64,000 nucleotides of DNA from Edaphovirga cremea (lineage in GTDB: Bacteria; Pseudomonadota; Gammaproteobacteria; Enterobacterales; Enterobacteriaceae), in NCBI RefSeq assembly GCF_003332275.1, contig NZ_QOVA01000021.1:1-64000 (forward strand), in the 5' to 3' direction. Positions 10,115-20,273 of this stretch are shown here, piece after piece. The notes under the pieces are model-generated. The model was not told the origin of the DNA and ran no database searches. It worked only from the letters and a program-made list of their open reading frames with translations. Position 1 is the first letter of the stretch, and each line of letters starts with the position of its first letter. Made by a program: the position numbers and the translations under genes.

Positions 10115-11309
10115 AACGTAAAGCCTCAGCGGGTTGAACGGCGGCAGCGCGCCAGGAAGGATAAATCGTCGAAAGCAGGGCAATTGACATGGCGACGGCG
10201 GCGATTACCACCACCTGGACCGAATCGATCTCGACCGGCAATGACGCCCCGGCAATCAATGAACCCAGAATCGGCAGCAGATTATTCAGTTGGCTGGCGA
10301 GCAGCGCGCCCAAACCGGCTCCCAGCAGCGCACCAATAATACCGGCGCTCGCGCCTTGTACCATGAATACGGCCATCACCTGACGGCGCGTCAGCCCGAG
10401 CGTTTGCAGGATCGCCACTTCACCCTGTTTCTCCATCACCAGCAGACCCAGTGACGTGATGATATTGAACGCGGCGACGGCAATGATCAGGCTGAGCAAC
10501 AGCCCCATCATATTTTTCTCCATGCGCACCGCCTGGAAAAGCTCGCCTTTACGGTCACGCCAATCTTTCCAGACCGTGCCATCAGGCAGCGCCTGAGAAC
10601 TGAGCGTGTCGACCTGCAACGGCTGTTGCAAGGTCAGACGCCAGCCGGTGATGTTGCCTGCGGGATAACGCATCAAGCGCGAGGCATCCTGCTGATTGAC
10701 CAGCAGTTGATAGCCGTCGACTTCGCTGTTGGCGGAAAAGGTGCCAATCACGTTGAACAGGCGCTGGCTGGGAATGCGTCCCATCGGCGTAAACTGGCTG
10801 GCGCTGGTGACCATCAGACGCAGTTGATCGCCGCGCTTCACCCCTAACTGATTGGCAAGCTGGCTGCCAAGAATAGCGTTGTATTGGCCCGGTTGCAGAT
10901 CCTGCTGGCGCACGGCCACCAGATAATCCGCCAGCGGATCGGGATCGTCCGGATTGATGCCGAGCATCACGCCCACCGCGACGCTGCGGGCGCTCTGCAA
11001 CACGACGTCACCCGTCGTCAGCGGTTGCACTCTCGCCACGCCCTGCAAACCACTCACGGCTGACGGGGGGATATTCTGCGGATTCAGCGAACCTTCCGGC
11101 GTCGTAATCAACGCCTGCGGCATCAGCCCCAGAATATTGCGTTCCAGATCCCGCTGAAATCCATTCATCACAGAAAGGACAGTGACCAGAGCCATTACGC
11201 CGAGCGTAATACCGATAGTGGACAGCCAGGAGACAAATCGCCCAAAGCGGTCCGTAGCTCGCCCACGCATGTAACGCAGGCCAATAAATAACGCGACAGG
11301 TTGATACAT
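10107..11309 (-). CDS. lolC: Lipoprotein-releasing ABC transporter permease LolC
   Basis: Inner-membrane subunit of LolCDE that recruits the periplasmic chaperone LolA. The protein is 400 residues (E. coli 399), with an N-terminal membrane helix around [19 protein letters not shown], a periplasmic domain and three C-terminal helices, ending QPAEALRYE. It is the first gene of lolCDE and is transcribed divergently from mfd. The 200 bases between them must hold both promoters. Confidence 0.95.
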   Translation of the reverse strand: MYQPVALFIGLRYMRGRATDRFGRFVSWLSTIGITLGVMALVTVLSVMNGFQRDLERNILGLMPQALITTPEGSLNPQNIPPSAVSGLQGVARVQPLTTGDVVLQSARSVAVGVMLGINPDDPDPLADYLVAVRQQDLQPGQYNAILGSQLANQLGVKRGDQLRLMVTSASQFTPMGRIPSQRLFNVIGTFSANSEVDGYQLLVNQQDASRLMRYPAGNITGWRLTLQQPLQVDTLSSQALPDGTVWKDWRDRKGELFQAVRMEKNMMGLLLSLIIAVAAFNIITSLGLLVMEKQGEVAILQTLGLTRRQVMAVFMVQGASAGIIGALLGAGLGALLASQLNNLLPILGSLIAGASLPVEIDSVQVVVIAAVAMSIALLSTIYPSWRAAAVQPAEALRYE

Positions 11310-11509
11310 GAAATCCGTTCAGATGATGTTGCTTATGCAAAGTGATCAAGGATAATAAAGGGTACTACCGCTTTAGGGAACCACTAACCGCCCAGAGACT
11401 GGGGTTTTATTGCGGAAAAAGTGTTGACCCACAGCAGAATCGCATCGCAAGATGCTGCTTGCCTTACGTGCGCAACAAGCTGCTGAACCAAGAGACTGTA
11501 TAACTGCCT

Positions 11510-14500
11510 ATGTCCCAACAATACCGCTATTCTCTGCCCGGACGTCGTGGCGATGTCCGTTTACTCGGTCAACTGACCGGTTCCGCCTGCGCGGTAGAAT
11601 GTGCCGAAATCATCGAGCGTCACGATGGCCCGGTCATGCTGATTGCGCCTGACATGCAGAATGCATTGCGGCTGCGGGATGAAATCCAGCAGTTTACGCC
11701 ACATCTGGTCAGCACGTTGGCCGACTGGGAAACCTTGCCTTACGACAGTTTCTCGCCGCATCAGGAGATTATCTCCGCCCGACTCTCCAGCCTTTACCAT
11801 CTGCCTACCATGGCTCGCGGTGTGATTATTCTGCCGGTAAATACGTTGATGCAGCGGGTTTGCCCCCATGAGTTTTTGCATGGCCATGCGCTGGTGATGA
11901 AAAAAGGCCAGCACCTGTCACGGGACAAATTGCGCAGTCAGTTGGAACAAGCGGGGTACCGCAGCGTGGATCAGGTGATGGAGCACGGTGAATTCGCCAC
12001 CCGTGGCGCGTTGCTGGATCTCTATCCGATGGGCAGCGAAGAGCCCTACCGTATCGATTTTTTTGACGATGAGATCGACAGCCTGCGGGTTTTCGACGTC
12101 GATACCCAGCGCACGCTCAGTGAAGTCGAATACATCAATCTGCTGCCTGCGCACGAATTTCCTACCGACAAAACCGCGATCGAGCTGTTCCGCAGCCAGT
12201 GGCGCGAAAAGTTCGAGGTGCGCCGCGACGCAGAACACATTTATCAGCAGGTCAGCAAAGGCACCTGGCCCGCCGGGATTGAATATTGGCAGCCGCTGTT
12301 TTTCAGTCAGCAACTGCCGACGCTGTTCAGTTATTTGCCGGAAAACACCCTGCTGGTGAATACCGGCGATCTGGAGCTTTCCGCCGATCGTTTTTGGCAG
12401 GACGTGAACCAGCGCTATGAAAATCGCCGTGTCGATCCGATGCGTCCGCTGCTGGAGCCGGAAAACCTGTGGCTGCGCGTCGATAGCCTGTTTGCCGAAC
12501 TGAAACGGTGGCCGCGTATTCAGTTGAAAACCGAGACGTTGCCGGAAAAAGCGGCCAATACCAATCTGGGTTATCAGCCACTGCCCGACGTTTCTGTTCA
12601 GCCCCAGCAAAAATCCCCACTCGATAACCTGCGCCGTTTCTGTGAAACATTCGGCGGCAGCGTGGTGTTTTCTGTCGAAAGCGAGGGGCGGCGCGAAACG
12701 TTACAGGAGTTGCTGGGGCGGGTTAAGATCAACCCCACACTAATCAAGCAACTGGATGAAGCGCAGAAACCCGGTTTTTATCTGATGATCGGCTCTTCAG
12801 AACGCGGTTTCCTCGACAATAGTCACCAACTGGCGCTGGTGTGTGAAAGCGACATGCTCGGTGAGCGCGTCAGCCGTCGGCGTCAGGATAATCGGCGCAC
12901 CATCAATACTGATACGCTGATCCGTAACCTGGCTGAATTACGCCCAGGTCAGCCGGTGGTTCATCTTGAGCACGGCGTGGGCCGCTACGTCGGTTTGACC
13001 ACGCTGGAAGCGGGCGGCATCAAAGCCGAATACCTGATTCTGACCTACGCCGGTGAAGATAAGCTCTACGTGCCGGTCTCGTCGCTGCACCTGATCAGCC
13101 GTTATGCCGGTGGTGCCGATGAAAATGCGCCGCTGCATAAACTGGGCGGTGAAGCCTGGTCGCGGGCGCGTCAGAAAGCCGCAGAGCGCGTGCGTGACGT
13201 GGCCGCCGAATTGCTCGATATTTACGCCCAACGCGCGGTGAAAACCGGTTTTGCCTTTAAACACGATCGCGAACAGTATCAATTGTTTTGCCAGTCATTC
13301 CCGTTTGAAACCACGCCGGATCAGGAACAGGCCATTAACGCCGTACTGAGTGATATGTGCCAGCCGCTGGCGATGGATCGACTGGTGTGCGGCGACGTCG
13401 GTTTCGGCAAAACGGAAGTGGCGATGCGCGCGGCATTCCTCGCCATTGAAAATAATAAGCAGGTGGCAGTTCTGGTGCCCACCACCCTGCTCGCCCAGCA
13501 GCACTTCGACAATTTCCGCGACCGGTTTGCCAATTGGCCGGTGCGAATTGAATTGATGTCCCGCTTCCGCAGTGCCAAGGAGCAGCAAGTGGTGCTGGAG
13601 CAGGCGAGTGAAGGTAAAGTTGATATCATCATCGGCACCCATAAATTGCTGATGAGTGATTTACGCTGGAAAGATCTGGGTCTGCTCGTCGTGGATGAAG
13701 AGCATCGCTTTGGCGTGCGCCACAAAGAACGCATCAAGGCGATGCGTGCCGATGTGGATATCCTGACGCTGACCGCCACGCCAATCCCACGCACGCTGAA
13801 TATGGCGATGAGTGGCATGCGCGATCTGTCGATTATCGCCACCCCACCGGCTCGCCGTCTGGCCGTGAAAACCTTTGTCCGTGAGTATGACAGTCTGGTG
13901 GTGCGTGAAGCCATTCTGCGTGAAGTGCTGCGCGGTGGTCAGGTTTACTATCTTTTCAATGACGTTGAGAATATTGATAAAACGGCGCAGCGGCTGGCCG
14001 AACTGGTACCGGAAGCGCGTATTGCCATCGGCCACGGACAGATGCGCGAGCGCGATCTGGAACGGGTGATGAACGATTTCCACCACCAGCGATTCAATGT
14101 CTTGGTCTGTACCACGATTATTGAAACCGGGATTGATATTCCTAGCGCCAATACCATTATCATCGAACGCGCCGATCATCTCGGCCTGGCGCAGCTCCAC
14201 CAACTGCGTGGCCGCGTCGGTCGTTCGCACCATCAGGCTTATGCCTATTTGCTGACGCCACCGCCAAAAGCCATGACCGTCGACGCGCAAAAACGTCTGG
14301 AAGCGATCGCTTCACTGGAAGATCTAGGTGCTGGTTTTGCACTGGCGACGCACGATCTCGAGATCCGTGGTGCGGGCGAATTGCTGGGCGAGGGGCAAAG
14401 CGGTCAGATGGCAAGCATCGGTTTCACGCTGTATATGGAACTTTTGGAAAGTGCCGTCGACGCGCTGAAAGAGGGCCGCGAGCCATCGCTGGAAGACCTC

Positions 14501-14953
14501 ACCAACAATCAGACGGAAGTGGAATTACGCATGCCGTCGCTGCTCCCCGATGATTTTATTCCTGATGTGAATACCCGACTTTCATTCTACAAACGTATTG
14601 CCAGCGCCCGCGACCAAGGTGAACTGGATGAGTTGAAGGTGGAATTGATCGATCGTTTTGGTCTGTTACCCGACGCGGCACGCAATCTGCTGAGCATCGC
14701 GGCGATGCGTTTACATGCACAGGCGTTGGGCATCAAAAGGATCGAGGGCAACGATCGTGGCGGGTTTATCGAATTCAGCGAAAAGAACCGGGTCGATCCG
14801 GGTTACCTGATTGGCCTGCTGCAAAAAGACTTCAAGACCTACCGCCTTGATGGCCCGAGCAAACTGAAGTTTTCATTGGATCTCAGCGACCGCGTCAAAC
14901 GCCTGACGTTTTTGAGCGATATGCTTAAGGCGTTTTCAGAGCATATGATCTAA
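11510..14953 (+). CDS. mfd: Transcription-repair coupling factor Mfd
   Basis: DNA translocase that removes RNA polymerase stalled at lesions and recruits UvrA. The protein is 1147 residues (E. coli 1148). An N-terminal UvrB-like module is followed by the RNA-polymerase interaction domain (VVHLEHGVGRYVGL region). The RecG-like motor has Walker A GDVGFGKT (628-635), DEEH (729-732) and TATPIPRTL. The C-terminal TRCF domain contains ELRMPSLLPDDFIPDVNTR. It appears monocistronic. A short AT-capped stem (TCGCTTAA/TTAAGCGA, 15022-15045) lies between it and convergent ycfJ. Confidence 0.97.
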   Translation: MSQQYRYSLPGRRGDVRLLGQLTGSACAVECAEIIERHDGPVMLIAPDMQNALRLRDEIQQFTPHLVSTLADWETLPYDSFSPHQEIISARLSSLYHLPTMARGVIILPVNTLMQRVCPHEFLHGHALVMKKGQHLSRDKLRSQLEQAGYRSVDQVMEHGEFATRGALLDLYPMGSEEPYRIDFFDDEIDSLRVFDVDTQRTLSEVEYINLLPAHEFPTDKTAIELFRSQWREKFEVRRDAEHIYQQVSKGTWPAGIEYWQPLFFSQQLPTLFSYLPENTLLVNTGDLELSADRFWQDVNQRYENRRVDPMRPLLEPENLWLRVDSLFAELKRWPRIQLKTETLPEKAANTNLGYQPLPDVSVQPQQKSPLDNLRRFCETFGGSVVFSVESEGRRETLQELLGRVKINPTLIKQLDEAQKPGFYLMIGSSERGFLDNSHQLALVCESDMLGERVSRRRQDNRRTINTDTLIRNLAELRPGQPVVHLEHGVGRYVGLTTLEAGGIKAEYLILTYAGEDKLYVPVSSLHLISRYAGGADENAPLHKLGGEAWSRARQKAAERVRDVAAELLDIYAQRAVKTGFAFKHDREQYQLFCQSFPFETTPDQEQAINAVLSDMCQPLAMDRLVCGDVGFGKTEVAMRAAFLAIENNKQVAVLVPTTLLAQQHFDNFRDRFANWPVRIELMSRFRSAKEQQVVLEQASEGKVDIIIGTHKLLMSDLRWKDLGLLVVDEEHRFGVRHKERIKAMRADVDILTLTATPIPRTLNMAMSGMRDLSIIATPPARRLAVKTFVREYDSLVVREAILREVLRGGQVYYLFNDVENIDKTAQRLAELVPEARIAIGHGQMRERDLERVMNDFHHQRFNVLVCTTIIETGIDIPSANTIIIERADHLGLAQLHQLRGRVGRSHHQAYAYLLTPPPKAMTVDAQKRLEAIASLEDLGAGFALATHDLEIRGAGELLGEGQSGQMASIGFTLYMELLESAVDALKEGREPSLEDLTNNQTEVELRMPSLLPDDFIPDVNTRLSFYKRIASARDQGELDELKVELIDRFGLLPDAARNLLSIAAMRLHAQALGIKRIEGNDRGGFIEFSEKNRVDPGYLIGLLQKDFKTYRLDGPSKLKFSLDLSDRVKRLTFLSDMLKAFSEHMI

Positions 14954-15110
14954 TCGCAGCCAACGCCCTTTTTGCGACTTGAAGTATGGCAAATAAAAAC
15001 CCGCGCCAATGTTATCGCCGCTCGCTTAACCGCCCGATTAAGCGATCAGAACTAACACTGTACGCGGGGTGTAATTTCTTACAGCATTTACGCTTCTGGC
15101 ATTCACGCCA

Positions 15111-15650
15111 TCAAGCCTTGTTGTTCAGTACCAATTGTCCATTTTTATCCAGGGGAATTTGTGTGCCTGGATCATGTTCCATGCGAATTTTTCCCTGCTG
15201 ATCGCCAATTTTGTAGGTTACGTCATACCCTAGCGTTTTTTGCGACTTGTCATAGACGGTCTGGCAGCGTTGTTGCTGGGTGGTATAGGTATCGTTTTCC
15301 TGCAAACTGCTCTGCGTTCGATTACCTGCATAACCACCGGCCAGGGCACCGGCAACGGTCGCCACATCTTTCCCGCGTCCACCACCGAATTGGTGCCCCA
15401 ACACACCTCCGGCGACGGCACCCAGAACAGAACCGGTAATCTGATGCTCATCCTGCACCGGCTTACGGTGCGTGACAGTGACATTGCGGCATTCCTGACG
15501 CGGCGTTTTTACTGTTTCTTTGATTGGCGTCGCACTCATGACCTGAGCGTATTTCGGGCCAGAGGAGAAGACATCCATGCCAGCTACAGCAGCGATGCCC
15601 AACGCTGCAGCTATACCAATCCCGACGCCAGCTAACATTGACTTGTTCAC
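15111..15650 (-). CDS. ycfJ: Glycine-zipper envelope protein YcfJ
   Basis: Small cell-envelope protein with an N-terminal hydrophobic segment and a glycine-zipper region (GSVLGAVAGGVLGHQFGGG). Homologues have been linked to biofilm and stress phenotypes; the molecular role is unknown. The start is a GTG at 15650: it has an AGGAGG sequence 7-8 bases upstream and gives 179 residues, exactly the E. coli length, beginning with NKSMLAGVGIG. It is convergent with mfd. Confidence 0.9.
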   Translation of the reverse strand: MNKSMLAGVGIGIAAALGIAAVAGMDVFSSGPKYAQVMSATPIKETVKTPRQECRNVTVTHRKPVQDEHQITGSVLGAVAGGVLGHQFGGGRGKDVATVAGALAGGYAGNRTQSSLQENDTYTTQQQRCQTVYDKSQKTLGYDVTYKIGDQQGKIRMEHDPGTQIPLDKNGQLVLNNKA

Positions 15651-15964
15651 AGGAAATCCTCCTGAAAGTGTTACCACGCATACTGTGCCCAATCCTGTAC
15701 CGAAGTACGCATTACCCCCCCGGGTAATAAATCTGGCAACAGCCCCCTATTGCGAGCTTAAGGTTTAGGCGTGCGTGAATCGCCACCTTGTTTCGTTTTA
15801 AAGTTTGCACCATGCCGCGGATACCCGCAATAAGACAGGTACACCAGAAATGCTGCTTTGATGGTATTCAGACCCTGTTTAGGATGATTCTTAACTAGAG
15901 GCGCGAATTATGCGGGGTTTTATGCTGGGAATAAGCCGTTAAGGCAAAAGAAATGAATGGCTTG

Positions 15965-15994
15965 CCCCAGCCTCAGGAAGTGAGGCCAGGGCTT
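15965..15994 (-). terminator. Possible ndh terminator hairpin
   Basis: An imperfect stem (GCCC..GCCTCA / TGAGGC..GGGC with a 2-base internal loop) lies about 45 bases downstream of the ndh stop. Only a weak T-rich stretch follows on the minus strand. Confidence 0.4.
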
Positions 15995-16003
15995 GTTGAC
16001 GCT

Positions 16004-16035
16004 TGGACCTGTTGACGTCTGGACCTGTTGACGTC
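16004..16035. repeat. Tandem 16-bp repeat
   Basis: Two exact adjacent copies of TGGACCTGTTGACGTC lie just after the ndh stop codon, with a partial third copy (GTTGACG) upstream. The rest of the ycfJ-ndh gap (15651-16003) holds the ycfJ upstream region and no recognisable gene. Confidence 0.85.
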
Positions 16036-16039
16036 TCGA

Positions 16040-17350
16040 TTAGTGCAGTTTCAACCGTGGGCGAATCACCCGGTTAATACCGCCCACCAACATGATCAGG
16101 CCGGTGCGGGTGTAGCCATGCAGAGCAATCTGGTGCATACGGTACAGAGAGATGTAGACGATACGCGCAATGCGCCCTTCCACCATCATCGAGCCGTGCA
16201 TCAAGTTGCCCATCAGGCTGCCGACAGTACTGAACTTGGACAGTGACACCAGCGAACCGTGATCTTTATAGATGTAGGGTTTCATTTTCTTTTCCTGGCC
16301 ACTGAGTTGCGCCAGTATATTTTCGCTGCAACGCGAGGCCATCTGGTGCGCTGACTGCGCGCGCGGAGGAACAAAACCCCCGCCCGGTTGTGGACAGGAA
16401 GCACAGTCGCCAATCGCGTAAATGTCAGGGTCGCGCGTGGTTTGCAGCGTCGGTTCGACCACCAACTGGTTAATACGGTTGGTCTCCAGCCCGCCGATAT
16501 CTTTCATAAAGTCCGGCGCTTTGATCCCCGCGGCCCACACCATCAGATCGGCCTCAATAAATTCGCCGTCTTTGGTGTTCAGCCCTTTGGCGTCCGCACT
16601 GGTCACCATGGTTTTGGTCAGAACCCGCACGCCGAGCTTGGTCAGTTCCTGATGCGCCGCCGCAGAAATACGCGCAGGCAGTGCAGGCAGAATACGCTCA
16701 CCGGTTTCCACCAACGTGACGTTCAGCGCTTTATTGTCCAGCCCTTCAAAGCCGTAGCTGTGCAGTTGTTTCACCGCATTATGCAGTTCTGCGGACAGTT
16801 CAACGCCGGTTGCCCCGCCACCTACAATGGCGATATTCACCCGCTCTTTACGATCGGGATTGGCGGAGAATTTGAGGAACAGATTCAGCATTTCATTATG
16901 GAAACGGTGCGCCTGATGCGGGTTATCCAGGAAGATACAGTGATCTTTCACGCCCGGCGTACCGAAGTCATTCGACGCACTGCCGAGCGCCATTACCAGA
17001 ATGTCGTAGTGGATTTCCCGCGCTGAAACCAGTCGTTCGCCCTGCGGATCGCAGATTTCCGCCAGTTGCAGTTTTTTGCTGTCGCGATCGATGTCGGTCA
17101 GTGATCCGAGCTGAAAATTGAAATGATGGTTACGCGCATGCGCCAGATAGCTCAGGGCATCCACACCGTCATCCAGCGATCCCGTCGCGACTTCATGCAA
17201 CAGCGGTTTCCACAAGTGGCTGTGATTGCGGTCGATGAGCACAATCTCCGCTTTTTTCTTGCGGCCCAGTTTATCTCCCAGGCTGGTTGCCAGTTCAAGT
17301 CCGCCAGCACCACCACCGACTATCACGATTTTTTTCATTGGCGTAGTCAA
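16040..17350 (-). CDS. ndh: NADH dehydrogenase II (non-proton-pumping)
   Basis: Membrane-associated FAD enzyme that passes electrons from NADH to ubiquinone without pumping protons. The 436-residue protein (E. coli 434) has the N-terminal dinucleotide fold [10 protein letters not shown] (9-18), a second fold [14 protein letters not shown] near 175, and [12 protein letters not shown] near 315. The start codon is TTG: AGGGGG lies 5-6 bases upstream and the protein then begins MTTPMKK as in E. coli. The first in-frame ATG is four codons later and too far from that site. Confidence 0.95.
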   Translation of the reverse strand: MTTPMKKIVIVGGGAGGLELATSLGDKLGRKKKAEIVLIDRNHSHLWKPLLHEVATGSLDDGVDALSYLAHARNHHFNFQLGSLTDIDRDSKKLQLAEICDPQGERLVSAREIHYDILVMALGSASNDFGTPGVKDHCIFLDNPHQAHRFHNEMLNLFLKFSANPDRKERVNIAIVGGGATGVELSAELHNAVKQLHSYGFEGLDNKALNVTLVETGERILPALPARISAAAHQELTKLGVRVLTKTMVTSADAKGLNTKDGEFIEADLMVWAAGIKAPDFMKDIGGLETNRINQLVVEPTLQTTRDPDIYAIGDCASCPQPGGGFVPPRAQSAHQMASRCSENILAQLSGQEKKMKPYIYKDHGSLVSLSKFSTVGSLMGNLMHGSMMVEGRIARIVYISLYRMHQIALHGYTRTGLIMLVGGINRVIRPRLKLH

Positions 17351-17377
17351 TTTGACCCCCTAAATTGTGAACCAATT

Positions 17378-17413
17378 GTTATCTAAGAGTAAAAAATAAT
17401 ATCCTTAGATAAC
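17378..17413. promoter_or_regulatory. 10-bp inverted repeat in the ndh leader
   Basis: Perfect arms GTTATCTAAG and CTTAGATAAC are separated by 16 AT-rich bases, 28-63 bases upstream of the ndh start. It could be a dimeric-regulator operator overlapping the core promoter, or a leader-RNA hairpin. The binding factor is unknown. Confidence 0.5.
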
Positions 17414-17484
17414 ATAGGGTTCGCTCAAAATAAAATAGCATCTGCTTGCAGAATACCATGTGAGGTCATTTGGTCATACCAAAA

Positions 17485-17498
17485 TTGATATGCATCAA
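17485..17498. promoter_or_regulatory. FNR box upstream of ndh
   Basis: TTGATATGCATCAA matches the FNR consensus TTGATNNNNATCAA at every defined base. It sits about 135 bases upstream of the ndh start. In E. coli, FNR represses ndh anaerobically from two sites. I see only this one perfect site in 17351-17611. Confidence 0.75.
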
Positions 17499-17611
17499 TA
17501 TTTTTCGTGTAAAGAGTAGACGGCGCGTTTTTTTCATGACGCAGATTCAATCAGTTAACGAATATTTCGGCTGAAAGTATTTTTCAGGTGAGTGGATGTG
17601 GTGCGGAGGAA

Positions 17612-17654
17612 AAAATAGAATTTACCCACATATCTTTTAAAACATGTGGGTAAA
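17612..17654 (-). terminator. ycfP operon terminator
   Basis: A perfect 11-bp stem (TTTACCCACAT / ATGTGGGTAAA) with a 12-base loop is followed on the minus strand by a TTCTATTTTTTCC run, 17 bases after the ycfP stop. Confidence 0.8.
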
Positions 17655-17671
17655 GGCGCCTTCAACCACTC

Positions 17672-18214
17672 TCAACCGAGGTTTTTGAATGCTTTGATTC
17701 GCTGGAGATGCGGGGAGATATTTTTGAACTTGTGACCTTGCAGTTCGTCCCAGACGATTTCGTAGTAGCGATGCAGAGTATCCGCGCTGCGCTGGCTGTC
17801 CAGAATGCCATCGTTGCGCGACAACACCACCAGACAGCGATCGCGGTTCTTCTCGCGGAAATCACTGACGCATTTGGTCGCGATGTCGAGGTACTCTTCT
17901 GGCCGGTCGATTTTACCGGGCATATTCTCCTGCGGGAACAGATTGGGATTGAACATCACCTGCCGGATGCCGCACAGAAAACCGATCCGCTCGGCCCAAA
18001 ATCCACCCAAACCAACGCCGCAGATCAAGGGCTTGTCATCCCCTTCCTGCTGCACAGCCTTATCAACTTCCTTCAGCAAGTGCTGCATGTCATGACGCGG
18101 ATGAAGCGTGCTGTAGCTGATGAAACGGACATCCGGGTCGATGAACTGGAGCTGTAAGACTTTTTCATGATTGCCAGGGCTGGTTGAGTCAAAGCCATGT
18201 AGATAGATGATCAT
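17672..18214 (-). CDS. ycfP: YcfP family alpha/beta-hydrolase-like protein
   Basis: UPF0227 protein of 180 residues, the same length as E. coli YcfP. It has an esterase-like fold ([14 protein letters not shown] at the N-terminus), but the nucleophile elbow reads GVGLGGFW, so the usual serine is missing, as in E. coli. Activity is unknown. It is the last gene of the hinT-ycfL-lpoB-thiK-nagZ-ycfP group and ends at a strong terminator. Its link to nagZ suggests a peptidoglycan context, but that is inference. Confidence 0.9.
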   Translation of the reverse strand: MIIYLHGFDSTSPGNHEKVLQLQFIDPDVRFISYSTLHPRHDMQHLLKEVDKAVQQEGDDKPLICGVGLGGFWAERIGFLCGIRQVMFNPNLFPQENMPGKIDRPEEYLDIATKCVSDFREKNRDRCLVVLSRNDGILDSQRSADTLHRYYEIVWDELQGHKFKNISPHLQRIKAFKNLG

Positions 18215-18268
18215 GTTTTTCCTCGTCTTAACAAAATTGAGTCACCGCCCGCAGACGGTGGGCGGCCT

Positions 18269-19300
18269 TTACTGCGCTGAACGCTGTTTGTGCTCCTGCC
18301 AGCGCGCATCCAGTTCCGTCAGTTCACGGTTTGCCTGTTGCCAGCGGGGCGAGTTCAGTAGTTCCTGTCGGGTGAACGTTCCACGATGATATAGCCGGTT
18401 CAGGTGATCTGCTTTGACCGGAAACAGGTTATCCAACACGCTGACCGCCCCGGCACGGTTGTTGCAGACCAGAATCATGTCGCAACCCGCGTCCAGCGAC
18501 GCTTGTCCACGTTCGGCGTAGCTGCCCATAATCGCGGCACCTTCCATCGACAGATCGTCGGAAAAAATGATGCCCTTGAAATTCAGCTCTTGTCGCAGGA
18601 TCTGCTGCAACCAGTAAGGCGAACCGCTGGCTGGCCGGTCATCAGCTTCAGTATAGATGACGTGGGCAGGCATAATGGCATCCAGTAATTGACGGTCAAT
18701 CAGTTGACGGAAAATGGCCATGTCATGCTGGCGGATCTCCTCCAGCGGACGCCCGTCGCGCGGCGTTTCTTTATGCGAATCTGCGCTGACTGCACCGTGC
18801 CCAGGGAAATGCTTGCCGGTGGTTTTCATTCCGGCGCTGTGCATTCCCTTGATAAAACATTCGGCCAGCTCAAGCGCCTTTTGCGGCTGCTGATGGAATG
18901 AACGCTCACCGATCGCCGCGCTGCGATGACCGATGTCCAGCACCGGAGCAAAACTGATGTCGATATCCATGGCGATCATTTCTGCCGCCATCAACCATCC
19001 GCCTTCCTGTGCCAGCCGACCGGCTTCGCGATCGGCATTCAACGCGGCAAAAGACTGCATGGCGGGCAAGTGGGTAAATCCTTCACGGAAGCGCTGAACG
19101 CGACCACCTTCCTGATCCACTGCCAACACCAGACGTTCCCGCGATGCCGCGCGAATTTGGCGGATCAACTCCTGTAATTGCGCGACGTCATGAAAATTGC
19201 GGGTGAACAGTATCAAGCCACCCACCAGCGGATGCTGCAAAATTTCACGCTCTTGCGCGTCCAGTTCATAACTGGCTACATCCAACATTACCGGACCCAC
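18269..19300 (-). CDS. nagZ: Beta-N-acetylhexosaminidase (murein recycling)
   Basis: Cytoplasmic glycoside hydrolase family 3 enzyme that removes GlcNAc from GlcNAc-anhydroMurNAc-peptides. Visible are [19 protein letters not shown] with the catalytic His-containing loop, and [10 protein letters not shown] with the nucleophile aspartate. The start is proposed as GTG at 19300 (343 residues; E. coli 341), with AGAGGA just upstream and the standard N-terminus GPVMLDV. An upstream GTG at 19339 would add 13 non-homologous residues. Confidence 0.93.
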   Translation of the reverse strand: MGPVMLDVASYELDAQEREILQHPLVGGLILFTRNFHDVAQLQELIRQIRAASRERLVLAVDQEGGRVQRFREGFTHLPAMQSFAALNADREAGRLAQEGGWLMAAEMIAMDIDISFAPVLDIGHRSAAIGERSFHQQPQKALELAECFIKGMHSAGMKTTGKHFPGHGAVSADSHKETPRDGRPLEEIRQHDMAIFRQLIDRQLLDAIMPAHVIYTEADDRPASGSPYWLQQILRQELNFKGIIFSDDLSMEGAAIMGSYAERGQASLDAGCDMILVCNNRAGAVSVLDNLFPVKADHLNRLYHRGTFTRQELLNSPRWQQANRELTELDARWQEHKQRSAQ

Positions 19301-19418
19301 GGCAATCCTCTCATTCAATGGTGATTTACTGTTCCGCACGGCTCTGCGGCGGACTGTATGCTATTGCGAAATTAATTTTTAATTATTAAAAAATTAATTA
19401 TTAATAAACAATAAGTTA

Positions 19419-20273
19419 CTACAAGAACATGGTTTGACGTAACGGTGCTGCCCACTCGGTATAACGTGCTTCTTTGGTCTGCTGCCAGCGGACTTCAAAC
19501 CACAACAGCATCAGGTAATCGACCCACGGCGTCCAACGTGCAATCTGGCGTTGTAACGTCACCGGGGAGATATTTGCCGAATTCTGGCAATAATTGCGCA
19601 GAAAAGCCTGCTGTTGCGGCGTAGACCAGCGATTGCCGCGAAACAGCGCGGTCAGTTCAAGGGCGATATCACCGTCAGCGGCATATTCCCAATCAATCAA
19701 CTGCAAGCCGTGCGGACTGCACAACAGATTTCCCGCATGAATGTCCATGTGCAGTGGCGCGACCTTGAGTGCCACCGGCGGTTTTTGCCGCAAGAAATCG
19801 CGTTGCAGGTGCAACCAGCGCGGACTGAGACGTCGACGATCGATCGCCTGCCAGTAGCGTTCAAACTGCTGGCGCAGATCCAGCGGATAACCACTGGGCC
19901 GCTGACGATGCAGTAACGCCACCAACGCGGCCAGTTCCCCGTTCCCCGCCTCCGCCGTAAACTGCTCTGCGTTCAATACCTTTCCGGGCAGCCATTCAAC
20001 CAATAGCCATTCACGTCCCATATGATAGGGAACAGGCGCAATGCGCAGCGATCGCATCCGCTGCAACAGCGTAAACTCACGCCGCCTGCTGACACCCAAG
20101 CGGGCTTTGTCTGTCGACTGTAGCCGCGCCAGCAAATCCAGGCCATCGGACGTGACGCGCCAACTTTCTCCCGTCAGGCCCGCTACCGGTTCAAAATGGC
20201 AACCGGCGGTTTTCACCGCCGGAAACTGCTGCATGATGCACTGTCGCAGTGACGCCTCAGCGCTGGATCGCAC
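19419..20273 (-). CDS. thiK: Thiamine kinase
   Basis: Aminoglycoside-phosphotransferase-fold kinase that phosphorylates salvaged thiamine. The key motifs are present: APLHMDIHAGNLL (catalytic HxDxxxxN) near residue 180 and LIDWEYAADGD (magnesium aspartate). The rest diverges strongly from E. coli ThiK, as is common for this gene. The frame starts with GTG inside lpoB (17-base overlap) and gives 284 residues; an ATG 13 codons later is an alternative. A very AT-rich 80 bases separates it from nagZ. Confidence 0.85.
   Translation of the reverse strand: MRSSAEASLRQCIMQQFPAVKTAGCHFEPVAGLTGESWRVTSDGLDLLARLQSTDKARLGVSRRREFTLLQRMRSLRIAPVPYHMGREWLLVEWLPGKVLNAEQFTAEAGNGELAALVALLHRQRPSGYPLDLRQQFERYWQAIDRRRLSPRWLHLQRDFLRQKPPVALKVAPLHMDIHAGNLLCSPHGLQLIDWEYAADGDIALELTALFRGNRWSTPQQQAFLRNYCQNSANISPVTLQRQIARWTPWVDYLMLLWFEVRWQQTKEARYTEWAAPLRQTMFL

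Noticed and set aside
19374..19410. AT-rich inverted repeat between nagZ and thiK considered as a terminator
   Set aside because: Only A and T pairing and the two genes are probably co-transcribed; evidence too weak.
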